Assembly: GCA_030180135.1 (NCBI GenBank)
Contig: CM058238.1
Location: 7,801,248-7,865,247, forward strand
Origin: Orychophragmus violaceus
Lineage: Eukaryota; Streptophyta; Magnoliopsida; Brassicales; Brassicaceae
DNA length: 64,000 bases
Direction: 5' to 3'
Numbering within the stretch: the stretch's first letter is position 1; every line of letters begins with the position of its first letter. Below, in pieces: positions 1 through 13,321 of this stretch. Under the pieces are notes generated by a model, which had not been told where the DNA came from, made no database searches, and saw only the letters and a list, made by a program, of their open reading frames with translations. A program made the translations under genes and the position numbers.

Positions 1-437
1 ATTAGTATTTTGAAAATCCTAAATTTACTCATCCGTGGGTGACAGTAGGAGATGGCTTTGATACATGAATTTATGTCTGTTATTTGGTCACCTGATTAAG
101 TTCTCGAGATTTATTGGTATCTGTGAGCTGATACAGTGCTTTTGATGTTCTTAACAAAAAATTGTAACTTGATTCGAGGGAGGTTGTTGGTTTAGGTAAC
201 GAGTGTCAATTTTCTGTATATCACTGTGGCGCTACTTGAAATTGTTACTAGATAAGTCATTGTTTTGCTCCTATATGCAAAATGAATACTTCAGAATGCA
301 TTTCGGGTTCAAGTTTTGTAAGTTTGTTGTGCATCTAAACCTGTGTTGGTTCACTGATATTTATTTGGTTTTCTTTTCTGTGAGCCTGCTAATTTGGTTT
401 ACGAGTAGTAGTTGATTTTTTTTTTAATTATTATCAG

Positions 438-3400
438 AAAATGGATATGGGTCCTTGCCCGAAGGTGCACTCTTTGCAGCTGAGGAAAGAGTATCCTTTT
501 TGAATAAATTTACAGTTTTCTTCTTTGTATGTGTAACACTGGAGACTATGTTTTTCCAGTATCCACACTAGCTCTTCAGTGGAACGTTATTTCTTTCCTC
601 TACTGTTTTGCTTTAACTCCTACTTAGATATAAAGAAGCAAAGGCAAAAGGTGTTGATAACTATGATAGGGAATTGGAGGACGCGATAGACAGGCTTATC
701 GTTGAGTGTGATAGGAAGATTGGTAGGGCCCTTAAGCGTCTTCAGGAAGAGGATGCCAAAGCTGCCATTGCGATTTCAGTCACCGAAGTTACTCAGGTGA
801 TGAACTAAATTTTATTTCGTTGAGGTCTTTTTGGATTTGCTTTTTATCATGCTTTTCCTCATCATTTCATTGTTTTACTGTAGTCACCCGAAATTCTCGA
901 ACTATCAAAGCAAATCAAAGAGAAGATGAAGGAAGCAGACCTTCATGGTAATATAAAATCATTATTTTAAAGCCTAATTGACCACTAATGTTCCTTTCTG
1001 CTTCCGGTTTTCAAGTCCATTTGGCTTTTCTGGAGGCTAATGCTTAATTTGTAGCATGCTTTTGACTTCTTTTCTGCATAACGATACTCTATCGTGTGAA
1101 GCTCTTGTAATTACACAGAGATAGTTATACATACTGTGTCATACTGTCATGTGATGGTGAGGTTTTGTATGACTAGAAGTTCATTGCAGCTCATACGACT
1201 CTGGAACCTTTTTTGGTTGCCCTTTGTAGGCAGTATATTTGCGTTGGTGTTTCTTTAATCTTCGACAAGAACTAATAGGCTACAAGATGCATATATACTC
1301 TTTTTAAGAACCAAATCTGCCATTTCCTGTTTGGATATTTTAGCTGCCCAAGTGGTATGATATGTCTTTCATCTTCTTGGAAATTAAGCTTCCATGTACT
1401 TTTGACTGAAGCTGAATATGTGGTGTTGCTTGAGATGGGTTTTCACCTTTTAAAGTTGTTCTAATTTTAAAAGAAAGTATGTTATTTTTTTGTCAGATGA
1501 AAGAAAGTATCTATCTGTTATAATTTGTACTAATGGCTTGTATGTCTAGCTTCTGCTAATGGTTTTTGTGGTGGTATAAACGCTGGATGCGGCTATAATC
1601 TTTAATATGATGATGTTATATGGCAGATCTTGAAGGAAAAACGGATCCGAAGATTAGAGCTCTTGAGTTAGTTGAAGAGATGAGAACTAAGAGAGCTGAC
1701 TTACAGGTTTGTGATTACCTGCTTTGCTATTTGTTGCGTTTGGTAATTTACTAACAGTCAAGTCCTTTGTCTTATTCCCCTACAGGCTGTGCTGCTGTTG
1801 GAGGCCTTCAACAAAGATAGGGCAGCCTTGCCACAGCCCATCCCAGCTCAGCCAACTGCAGCATTACCTCCCCCCGATCCTCGTACTCAAGAGATGATCA
1901 ACGAGAAATTAAAGAAAGCTGAAGAGTTTGGTAAGGGGCTAACCTTTAAGTTGTATCTCTTTCGCTATATGTGGTGATTTTGAAGTTCTAAAGTGACCAT
2001 TGCAGTGGTTAAATATTGCAGGATCTGTGTTTTTTTTTTATCTCCCTCTTATGATTTTTACATACCAACTTTCTTCGCCAACATGAGAGATTTTTGGTGA
2101 CTGACCTTAATTTTTTTTCTGACCTATTAACTGATCATCATGATTTATGAATGTACAAAAATGAGCTTAGGAAACATTTGTGATTTGCAATGTTGGAAGC
2201 CAGTATATGGTTATTACCTACATAAAGAACGTCTGAACTTTTCAATGTGGGAAACTGCCGCTGTATTGTTACAATATCTATATGTTATTTCAGGTGAACA
2301 AGGAATGGTTGATGAGGCGCAGAAAGCTCTAGAAGAGGCTGAAGCTCTTAAGAAGGTTTGTTTTTCTTTCGTAAATTAGTTTTCTGTTCGGCACTGATAT
2401 CTGAGATATTTCATAGGATATCTTTTTGTCCTTTTTTGGGTATATTGTTTGAATAGTTCGGCATGCTTTTGTCTCTCCCTACTTTACTTGTATAATATTT
2501 TTATTAGCTCCTGAAAGTGTTTTGCCGTTACATGTTTCAGCTTACTGCTAGGCAGGAGCCTGTTGTGGATTCAGCCAAGTATACTGCTGCTGATGTGCGC
2601 ATTGTAAGTCAAGATCGCCATTTTTATCACCTTACTGAATTTATTCCTCGTAGAGGCATTCAAGATATAAAATCCACCACTATTCCGTATTGGATACTAG
2701 AAGCAGGACTATCTCCCTTTTAAAGCATGCATGCAATGTTCCCAATTGTCAAACAGCTTAGTAATAATTGCTTTTAAATAAAAGTATACCATGTTCTCAT
2801 CCCTGGTCGATATCGTGTCTATATCGTTTTTTCAGTTTGTTAGTTGATTGCCCTCACTCTCTATTCCTTTGTTGTCTCAGACAGACCAGAAGCTGCGTCT
2901 ATGTGACATATGCGGAGCATTTTTGAGCGTCTATGACAGGTAAATTTTTGTTACTTAAATTTCTTTGTGCTTTATAGTTCCTGGGCGTTTCAAAAGAAAG
3001 CTAGAAATAGATTTCTGGGTTGCAAGTGGTTCATTATTTGACACTGGCTATTGTACCTCCTTTTCACCAGCAGGCTATTTGGGCCCAGTTTTACGAGGAT
3101 TACTTTTGCAGCTAATAAATGTGCGTTCTTTCTTGATTTATTGTGCCTGTTAGAGATAAATAATAGAGCTATCTTTGTCACCAATCTGTGATTTGCATTT
3201 GGCAATGTCAAAAAAACTTTTGTACTGCCTGTAGTGATCGTCGGTTAGCTGATCATTTTGGAGGGAAGCTTCATCTGGGTTACATGCTGATCCGAGACAA
3301 ATTAGCAGAGCTTCAGGTAATATACAAAACAATTCTCTACTGTGATTTTCGTGTTCTTTATCAATGTAAACTGTATGGTTATATCCTCTATGTCTTCTTC

Positions 3401-3870
3401 AGGAGGAAAAGAACAAAGTTCACAAGGAACGGGTCGAAGAGAGGAGGTTATACTTTCTTAATCTTTTCAACACATTCTTGGTTTATATTCTTAAATCCTC
3501 TTTAACATTTTTTTTTTGCTGAAAAACTTCTAATATCAGATCAAAGGAGAGGAGCAGAGAGCGAGAATCAAGTAAAGACAGAGACAGAGGAGATAGCCGT
3601 GACCGTGGAAGAGATCTTGAGCGTAGGAGTAGAGATCGGGACAGGCATCATGACCACCGTGAACATGACAGAAACTATAATCAGTCACGTGGTTATGACT
3701 CGAGAAGCAGGCGCAGCTCGAGGTCCCGGTCTAGGGAAAGACCGAGGGATTATGATCGGCGCAGGTAACTTTGATTCATTAACCAGACGCATTATTTTCT
3801 GCAATTCTCTTTTGGTTGCATTTAAACGTATCTGTTTTAATTATGTTGCAGACGTCATGACCGCTACTAA
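438..3870 (+). CDS. LUC7B: LUC7-like U1 snRNP-associated splicing factor (5' end outside window)
   Basis: Luc7 proteins bind the U1 snRNP and help choose 5' splice sites in the nucleus. Twelve coding exons can be read: 438-490, 628-796, 884-947, 1627-1706, 1786-1930, 2294-2355, 2541-2603, 2881-2939, 3235-3316, 3403-3446, 3540-3764 and 3852-3870, all with GT-AG borders and continuous phase. Seen: the KMDMGPCPKVHSLQLRKEY start of the visible part, a long helical region (EELLKKAEE-type, KEAKAKG), the second zinc finger (LCDICG...HFGGKLH, exons 8-9) and a C-terminal RS/RE-rich tail with RDRDRHHDHREHDR-like repeats. The first exon(s), with the initiator Met and the first CCCH finger, lie before the window. 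Bases 1-437 read as intron. By collinearity with HIPP21 and RGL3 this is the At5g17440 (LUC7B) orthologue rather than LUC7A; that assignment is from memory. Confidence 0.93.
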
Positions 3871-4206
3871 GATGCTGCTGGAGACTGTTGCAGCAAGTTT
3901 TACAGATGAATTTAGGATGAATCTGGAGTTGCAAACACTTATGTTTTTCGTATGTGTTTAAGATTTTTGAGACCAAGTTTGTAAGAGGAGTTTCTTCAGA
4001 TGTTTTTCAAGCATTTTATATATGTTGTTAACATCAAAGACTTGTGAGCAGAAGATTGTGGTGATTACATGGCTTTCTCAGATATGAATTAAGTTTGAAT
4101 ATAAAAGCCCTATAAACTTGTGTACAAAAAATGGCATGGGTTGGTTTAACGTCATGTCAGCTTATTATGTACCTCTCTTGGGTTTCTGCGTAGAACTTTT
4201 GTAAGG

Positions 4207-4687
4207 TTAAAGAATTATTGGCAGATTGGTATATAAATTCAATGTCGATTTGATAAACAATATAGTATATATTTACATCATATGGTATGACGTAAACATT
4301 TACATTATATGTTAATCAAATAACAACCTAACAATCACCTGAATCACGCAAATATCATTCAGAAACTGTATGTCTACATGACTAATTATTCGTTTCTATC
4401 TACTTATTGATAGAAAAATATTGCCTGAATTACATTTGTAGGAAAAAGGGGACGTCAAAGATCATTGGTAACTCAACGTCACGTACTGTATCACAAAGCA
4501 TGTAAAGTTCTAAAGAATTATTCAGTAAATTTATTCAAACGATCTTCGTTTATTTTAGGGTTGATTAAAGCATCTAGTAACAGTATTTATATAGTGATGA
4601 GGGAATCAATCATATTAGGCAATTATTGGAACATTATTTTAATAGATAATAAATGGATGACGACGAAAGCAAAGGCCAATAGAAAAA
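4207..4687 (+). repeat. Left copy of a ~500 bp direct repeat flanking the RPL3 block
   Basis: This spacer segment after the LUC7 gene recurs in the same orientation at 13322-13845. Shared landmarks in the same order are 'tatataaattcaatgtc', 'caacctaacaatcac', 'gtcaaagatcattggtaac', 'aattattgg(a/g)acattat' and 'gataataaatggatgacg'. The right copy has small insertions. It ends at an A-tract just before the RPL3 promoter. No gene is seen in it. Confidence 0.88.
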
Positions 4688-4749
4688 AAAAAAAAAAGAA
4701 CGGGCATCAATTCGTTGGTGTTGCCCTAGTTTTGGTGGTGTTGGGTTTT

Positions 4750-4835
4750 AAGGCCCAATGGGTTTTACATTATTTAACTGTCCAAAACGTTTAGGGTTAT
4801 ATACATATATAAATAACGACCACTAGGGTTTCTTC
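4750..4835 (+). promoter_or_regulatory. RPL3 promoter: site II, TATA and telo-box motifs
   Basis: GGCCCA (reverse of TGGGCC, the site II element) is at 4752-4757. Telo-box-like TAGGGTT is at 4792-4798 and TAGGGTTT at 4824-4831. A TATATAAAT box is at 4806-4814. Site II plus telo-box is the usual promoter arrangement of plant ribosomal protein genes. A 5'UTR intron probably runs from the GT after 'gagcttcag' near 4870 to the AG near 4980, just before the start codon. Confidence 0.75.
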
Positions 4836-4962
4836 ATTTTCGCAGTGAGCTTCAGCCGCAAGAGCTTCAGGTTCTCCCTTCTTCTTCTTTCAGTTTCTCT
4901 CCGTTGATTATTGCCTCTTGTTTCGTCATTTCGATGATGAAATTCAACTGTTTGGTTTCTAA

Positions 4963-6778
<1,816 letters not shown>

Positions 6779-7349
6779 ACAAGTGTTTTTCTTTCTCGTG
6801 TTAGCACTTTCCTTTTGAATGATACTCTGCAATTTTGTGTTTTGGTTATTTGGAGATTTTGAACATTATGCTTTCATTTATAAATCTGATAATGAGACTA
6901 TCCCAATCATAGAACTAAGAGATTCTGATCTTACCAAAATGAATTAAAAATATATATTTCTAAATTCAAATTCTGGTAGCTCTCCTTCATCCCCGCGGCT
7001 GTTCGATCGCTGGCTTGTTTACTAGGTTTTTGGTGAAGCTTCTTTTATTGGATGATGTGTCGAGATGATTCAATGGCTTCTTTCTTTGTGGGATTAGCCT
7101 CAAATTATTGCTACAGAAGGAACTCGTGATGACAATATTTGAGTTCTGGGGCGACCATATGGAGGATCGTGGATTGCCGGCATCGCTAAATTCTTCTCAT
7201 CGCCTCATTTCGTAACATACGAATTATTGTTAAATTGTTACGAAAGTGCTCACTAAAGGAAGAAAATAAGAAAAGAGATCTTAATTTAATTTGTGAAGCA
7301 CATTGTCACTATACATACACAGTAAAATTATTATAACATGTTATTAACC
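6779..7349. other. RPL3 3' flank, no gene recognised
   Basis: Holds the RPL3 3'UTR, with no clear poly(A) signal chosen, then mixed-composition sequence without a supportable ORF or repeat. Confidence 0.6.
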
Positions 7350-7489
7350 TGATCATTTCAAAGAATGGTGCGTTCCGGGGTGTGAAGTGAGAGAGAAGGG
7401 ATTTCATAATTGGGATTTTGAATAAGACAACTTTTTCATTTTTTCAATATGAAAAAGTAATAAGAACGAGAGGTGTTAAACTTTTCGTC

Positions 7490-7869
7490 ATTCTGGCGTC
7501 GAGTTATTTTCCCGCAGGACCTCCCCTACAGTATCGTCACTCAGGAGCGGACCCACTTGGAGCGTTAGGGTGTCAGATGACACCGGTAAAATGTGTATAA
7601 AAATAATATTTGGGCTAAAATCACGTTAGTTTCAGTAGATGTAATGGTAAAATCTTTAGATTGACACCCCAAAATCTAGGATCGAATCCCCTACTGAACC
7701 CTCAGACAATATTTTTTCTTTCATTTAATGTCAGCACTTTATTTTTTATTTTTTCTTGACACCTGTAAAAACAAAAGTTGGGTCCGCCCCTGTCGTCACC
7801 GCAGTATAGTTTAACCACCAAGTTCGGGATGGATTGGTGTTGTTCCTCTACGTCTAAAACACCAGAATA
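7490..7869 (-). pseudogene. rrn5: Plastid 5S rRNA pseudogene, split by a MITE
   Basis: After removing the MITE (251 bp) and one 8 bp target duplication, exactly 121 nt remain, the normal length of plastid 5S rRNA. Recognisable segments on the minus strand are the tattctggtg 5' end, 'caatccatcccgaacttggt' and 'gacgatactgtaggggaggt', ending near 'gacgccagaatg'. Changes such as 'ctatactgcgg' mark decay. It is not expected to be expressed. Confidence 0.88.
7542..7792. mobile_element. hAT-type MITE inside plastid-derived 5S rDNA
   Basis: Terminal inverted repeats are CAGGAGCGGACCCA at the left and TGGGTCCGCCCCTG at the right, 13 of 14 matching. They are flanked by an 8 bp target duplication, TCGTCACT / TCGTCACC (7534-7541, 7793-7800). 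Eight-base duplications and CAGGGGCGGA-like ends are typical of hAT elements. There is no coding capacity. The interior has a tRNA-like stretch, with 'tagatgtaatggt' resembling an A box and 'ggatcgaatcccc' a B box, near 7637-7692. Confidence 0.85.
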
Positions 7870-7992
7870 TCGAACCATGAACGAAGAAAGGCATGCGAGA
7901 AAAACATATTGGTTAATGATTGTGAGGTTCCAATTCTTGACTAGAGTGGACACCAAAGGCCACCGCCCCTCCATCCTTTAGATAGAAGGGCA

Positions 7993-8572
7993 TAATTTTT
8001 TTTTTCAGTTATATTTATATCTATAATATTTATATTGCTATAATAATCGGTATACCGTCTTTACTATAATTTATTATTTTGTAGTGGTTGTTTAAATACA
8101 CTATTTCTACTAATTATTAATATAGACGGTTTGTCGCCTTGTTAAAAAATTACTATCTTATATCATGGTTGCTAAATACACAATAATTATTTACATATTA
8201 ATAATTTAATAGGCGACTAAAGCCGCTAGATAATTTATATATTATCATTTCGTGGATGATCATATCACTACAATATTATTGCTAAAATTATGTTTATATT
8301 ATGGTTATTATATAAGAAGGTTCAACCATCTGTATAAAAACTTTTTGTCTGAAATTAACTATAATCACATTAGGATTGTTTTAGATTGATTTTTAAATGC
8401 TTTCACCAACGGTCACAAAGAAAAAATTTCAATTTTTTTTTCAAACGGCTATGAACATTTTTTCAATCTATAAATACACTAATCTACATTCATTTATTCC
8501 ACTAAAACAATTCATCTTCTCTCAAATTCCTTCAAAAGAATTATTCATTTCTGATTTTATTTCACAAGAAAG
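7993..8572. other. AT-rich spacer with putative promoter of the small ORF
   Basis: No gene is seen. A CTATAAATAC box near 8468-8477 is followed by a CT/CA-rich leader-like stretch up to 8572, which would fit a Pol II promoter and 5'UTR for the following small ORF. Confidence 0.4.
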
Positions 8573-8743
8573 ATGTTTCGTTTGTTGTTAATTTTATGTG
8601 CGACTGTAATTTTTGTTTGTGCTTATAATATCTTCGTTGGAGATTTGGTTCGAGAAGAGTTTACCATAAATTTTGCATTACTTCTCTATGCGATATTATT
8701 TCTTATAATTGCTTTCATCATTAATGTAAACGTCTCATTTTAA
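8573..8743 (+). CDS. Small hydrophobic ORF (56 aa), two predicted membrane segments
   Basis: ATG at 8573 opens a 56-residue frame starting MFRLLLILCATVIFVCAY and ending FIINVNVSF, stop at 8741-8743. Residues 3-18 and about 33-52 are strongly hydrophobic and separated by a short charged loop (VGDLVREEFT). It lies about 100 bp downstream of a TATA-like box and a leader-like stretch. No family is recognised. It could be a real micropeptide gene, the 5' exon of a transposon gene, or chance. The surroundings are transposon-derived, which lowers confidence. Confidence 0.35.
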   Translation: MFRLLLILCATVIFVCAYNIFVGDLVREEFTINFALLLYAILFLIIAFIINVNVSF

Positions 8744-8770
8744 TATAAACTATTATCATCTAATAAATTT

Positions 8771-9613
8771 ATGATTCTTGTTTATAGAAAAAAATCAATT
8801 GCAAATATTGAAAAGCTAAATTTCTTGGCTCTTAAGATTACTAGAGCGAAATATATCGTTTGTCCATTAAAAGGCAAAGCGATAGTTTTCCTCGGAAAAC
8901 ATGTCCATGAAAATGTGACGCATGACTACGTCCACATAAAAGACCCAGCAGAGCTGTGGAAAGCTCTAAAAGATCGGTTTGACAACCAAAGAGAGATAAA
9001 TCTCCCTTATGCACTCGAGGAGTGGAAAAACCTGAAGTTTCTTGATTTCAAGAGGGTGGAGGATTATAACTCTGCTATTTTGAGGATTGTATCACAAATG
9101 AAATATTGTGGTCAACCTATCTATGATGTTGAAATGCTCGATAAGACTTACTTAACATTTCATAAAGAGCATCATATCCTGCAAAAAATATACAGGAAAA
9201 GCGGATATACGAGGTTATCTGAGTTGATTGTAACACTCATTTTAGCAGAGAAGAATGATGAGCTCCTCATAAAGAACCACAACTCTCGACCCACATGGTC
9301 AAAAGCGTTTCCTGAAGTAAATGCATCAGAGGTGAATAATAAGGAAATATCAAACCTTTCGAGGTCTAGTCATGGTCGTGGTCGTCGATTCAATCGAGGA
9401 CGTGGAAGAAATTATATTTCACAAGAGAGAAAGTCGTACAAGTGGGTCCGACCTGGAAAATTTCTTAAAGGAAAAGAAATCCAGGGGAGTTCCACACAGA
9501 AACAAGAAAATTCTTGTTACATGTGCGGATCGACAAAGCATTGGGCAAACATATGCCGTACTCCCTCACATCTTTGTAATTATTTGATTTCAAACATGAT
9601 GGTATTTAAGTAG
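8771..9613 (+). pseudogene. Copia-type retrotransposon gag remnant (UBN2 / zinc knuckle)
   Basis: The 280-codon frame matches the UBN2-type gag of plant Copia elements: IEKLNFLALKIT at the N-terminus, DPAELWKALKDRFDNQ, YNSAILRIVSQMKYCGQ, LILAEKNDELLIKNH, an RGRGRNY basic stretch, and a CCHC knuckle CYMCGSTKHWANIC (CX2CX4HX4C). Compared with remembered family members, the part after LALKIT that normally holds the 'W...D...HL' block is missing, suggesting an internal deletion. No protease, integrase or reverse transcriptase follows and no LTRs were found, so it is a fragment. Confidence 0.75.
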
Positions 9614-9629
9614 TAATTATTTGATTTCA

Positions 9630-12600
9630 GGTTTCTCAGACTTCCAGGTAAATCTGGTTCAATTATTTAGATTTATCATGAAGTCTTATTTCAGACTGCA
9701 TATGAAGTCTGAAATTTAAAGTTTTTCAAAATTTTCACACGAAAACTTTTAAGAAAGTCGGGAAATTTCTGCCTGAAAGTTTCAGAATTTCCGCTCAATT
9801 CGGAAGTTCCTTCTCAGACTGCATATGAAGTCTGATACCGAATATTTTACAATTTTTAATTGTTAAAAATTTGGCAGAAAATTTTCCTTCCAATTTCTCT
9901 CCACTTATCTAAACCTAATCTTGTACATACATATCACGCACACAAAAAATCTTCACATTCTTCCTTCTCTTACAACCTCTCTTTCTCTCTCTTTTGTAAA
10001 CCTCTTTCAGATTTCTCACCCAAAAAGGTTCTCAAGCTTATTTTCTAATTTGAGTTCTTTATGTATGTGATTCATAGCTGATTCTCTTTGAGCTGCGAAA
10101 TAGATGAGTGAATCTTTTCTGATTTAGTGTTTTCAAAATTTTTTTAACTGAACTAAGTGAGACTTTTGACAGAGATTTTTGATTATACAATTTGATTTTC
10201 TCAAACAATCTTTTATTATTCATTTCTTGGAGACTTGTTCGCTAACGGCAAGAGCTCTGTGTTTTTGTTTTTTCAGGTGTTTGGTTTAAGGTTGAGCCAG
10301 ATGAGTCTCCAAAGAGGCTGGGGTTGGGAATCTTATGCTGCTAATGGCTCCTAAAATTTCATTGTAGTACGAGGAACACGAAGTCTGAGAGTCTAATATT
10401 AGACTACAACTGAAGTCTGAGAATTCCAGGTAAATCTAGTTCAAGTATTTAGATTTCTAATGAAGTTTTATTTTATAATGCATATGAAATCTGAAATTTA
10501 AAAGTTTTTGAAAATTTTCACACGAAAATCTTTAAAAAGGCGGGAAATTTTCCCGTTCGATTCAGAAGTTACATCTCAGACTGCATATGGGGTCTGATAT
10601 TATGCAACAACCAAAAAAAAAATCTCTTTTGTGAACAAAATCTTTACATAGGTTAATTTGGTTTATTTACAAGTTTCTTTTAATTAACAGAAATTTTGAT
10701 TGATGGTTCTTTATGCAAACTAATACATAGGTTGATTTAGTGTAGATGTTGAAAGTGATTTGGACAATGTAAGAAAACATAAGAAGAGAAATCTTGAAGA
10801 TACTCTTAAAACTTAAAATGGTGGAGAAGAAGAGAAAGGTAATTTCCAAGGAGGTTCATCATATATCAAAGATTGTCTATGGTGGGACGTACATTGTAAA
10901 CATGGCAGACAAAACTGAGGAACGTGATGTGTATGACGATACAAGGAACACGAAGCAATCAAAATCTAATATCAGACCACAACCGAAGTTTGAGAGTGAA
11001 AATTCAACATGAAGTCTGATATTAGACTACTTTTGAAGTTTGAAGTCTGATACTAAATTAGGTATTTTCTCATTTTTTGTAGATTTTTGCTGGTTATTAG
11101 TATTCTTATTGAACACATTGTCTTGTATTAAATTATTGGATGATCAAATCAAAGAAAGGAAGCTCTCCTTGTCTACTATGCTTGTAGAAAAATACATAGT
11201 TGTATAAATTTATTTTTGTCTACGCAAATCAACAAGGAATTTTGTTCATTGAAAGTATACAACATGATAAAAATGGGTCACCTTTACCTTGGAGAAAATG
11301 TGGCACCTTAACCCTCAAGAATTTTCTTAGACTTGGGAAAAATGGGTCATTTGTAATATCCAGACTGCCAAAGAAGTCTGATGATATGGTTGTCAGACTT
11401 CTACTGTTGTCTGATTCTTATGAGCTATAATTTTATAAAATTAACAAGTCCAAATGTCAAGTCCGTTCTCTCATCATCACATTAGTGATCTTATTGGAAA
11501 AATCAGCATATAAATGTTTTGTCTGCATGTGGTTGTGTAGCTCATCTTAATCTCAATATGCTTCTTCATTGATACTTTGATATGCTTTGGTGTAATCAGT
11601 TCAATTATATCAAAGCATTCAATAAACAACCAACATATATAATATGTAGTATGACGTTTACGCATAGACATCCATTCCACCAAACATGTATGGTTTTTTG
11701 AATAGATCATCACCCAATAATTTTGGTTCGTTCTTCACATATTTTTCATCATGAACATGTATAAACCACATTAGAGATCTTATGGGGAAAACCAGACTTC
11801 TTTGTAAAGTCTGATTCTATTAGCTACATTGCCAATATTACTCAAAAACTGATTAAAAAATAATTACCAAGCATAAGAATGTAAAACTCACGCATGAGGA
11901 ACATATACAACTAACACACATTTATAAAAATTAAAATCAACGAAATTAATCACAAATATACAATAAAATGCGTTTTAAAAGTTTTTAACATTTCAGACGT
12001 ATATAGTAGTCTGATTGTAGTAAAACTAGACCTCTATAGCTGTCTGAAAAAGGGGTATTTTTGCAAATGAAATCAAAGTGGCAGACATCGGATATAGTCT
12101 GAAAGCCATCAGACAACCATCAGGCTGCTTTGAAATTTTTTGACAATTTTGTTAGACAACTTATGAAGTCTGAGAACAAAAAGGGGTAGTTTTGCAATTA
12201 ACTTTTAAATTTGACTTTTTTGTTAGACTTCTTGACAATTTTCAGACTTCTTATGATGTCTGACAAAAAGTAGGGGGTAGTTAAGCAATTTACCAAAAAA
12301 ACTGGGATTGACTTTTTTTGTAACAGACTTCTATTGTTGCCTGACAAGATTTTCAGACAGCGAGGGAATTCTGATGAAAATCTTCCCATTTTTGGTATTT
12401 ATTCAGCGTTGACCAAAATTTGATTTTTCAGATGTCTATAGCCGTCTGGCAAAAGTTTTGAATTTCAGACGCCTAGTGTTGTCTGATACTTTTTCAGATA
12501 GATTTAGAAGTCTGACATTTTTTCCCTTGTTCTGGTCAACATTTGAAAATTTTGGTCAATTGCAGTTTCTACCCTTTTTATTTTCAGACATCGGATTTCG

Positions 12601-12775
12601 TCTGACAAAAAATCAAGAATCAGTCAATTTTTTGTCAGACTACATAAGAATTCTGACTAAAAAAACAAATTTGAATAAATTACAATATTACCCTCTTCTT
12701 ATTTAGACTTCTTGGTGAAGTCTGATAATTTTTTTTTTCCAAAGGAATTTCTCAGACCTCTATGGAGGTCTTTTA
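9630..12775. repeat. Array of dispersed 20 bp inverted motifs CAGAC-N10-GTCTG
   Basis: About two dozen full or single-mismatch copies. Clear ones start at 9692, 9815, 10577, 11361, 11394, 11793, 11994, 12088, 12241, 12325, 12430, 12466, 12586, 12634 and 12704. The half-sites CAGAC and GTCTG are conserved and nearly always 10 bp apart (two are 11). The ten central bases vary, often TTCTATTGTT-like. Copies are irregularly spaced, densest at 11990-12775, with no supportable ORF. They are most likely the non-coding part of a transposon. Confidence 0.85.
9636..10597 (+). repeat. Two ~190 bp direct copies inside the motif array
   Basis: 9636-9835 and about 10420-10597 align: both run 'cttccaggtaaatct' or 'attccaggtaaatct', then 'atttaga', a motif pair with 'gcatatgaa', 'aaattttcacacgaaaa', 'gggaaatt', and close with a CAGACTGCATATG...GTCTGA motif. 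Between them is single-copy sequence. Confidence 0.75.
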
Positions 12776-13321
12776 TTTGAAAGTCAATTGTAAAACTACC
12801 CTCTCGTTGACCATTATTTTCCATTTTCGTGATCTGAAAATCGGCGGATCTTGTGAAAGTCACATAAATATGGTTTTGAGCTCATTTTTGCTTTCGCCAA
12901 ACGCCCAAAACTTCTAGTTACACCAATATCCAACAAACCCAACTATCCCTATTTTTATGCAAGAATAACCAAAATCACAAGAGATCCAAATTTTTTTAAA
13001 AAAAAAACGTGAATTAAAGAGTTTTTCGGATAAAATTAGAGAGAAAATAGGAGAATAAAAGATTGTGAACTCTAATATAAAGCTTTAATGGCTTAAAATT
13101 GGTTGTGTGAGGCATTAGAAGCTCAAATTTGGTTGTTAATGGTGATTTGATGAATTGGAAAAGATGACATTTTCATAATTAAGTTAGATTTAAAAGACTT
13201 TTTTTGTTTTTGGTAAAAACATCAAATTTCATAAAATCTTGACGATGGCTTTATTGTGAATATCTAAATTATTGGAGAGATATATTAGCGGAAAAAGATA
13301 GTTTTAGAGTTGACTTCAATT
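12776..13321. other. Spacer, no gene recognised
   Basis: AT-rich sequence between the motif array and the right copy of the direct repeat. No motif copies, ORF of note or RNA gene seen. Confidence 0.5.

Larger units (their letters stand above)
7350..7992 (-). other. Nuclear insertion of plastid DNA (NUPT): trnR-rrn5-rrn4.5 spacer region
   Basis: Read on the minus strand, this follows the plastid inverted-repeat order: the end of the rrn4.5-rrn5 spacer (sequence around 'cctttggtgtcc', 'gaacctcacaatcattaacc', 'catgcctttcttcgttcatgg'), the 5S rRNA gene, then the rrn5-trnR spacer with its 'ctttttcat' inverted repeat. Recognition is from memory of chloroplast sequence. Edges are approximate (left 7340-7390, right about 7990). 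It is interrupted by a 251 bp MITE and has scattered substitutions, so it is an old transfer, not organelle contamination. Confidence 0.85.

Noticed and set aside
9630..12775. CRISPR-like array
   Set aside because: The motifs are inverted rather than direct, irregularly spaced, and the host is a plant nuclear genome.
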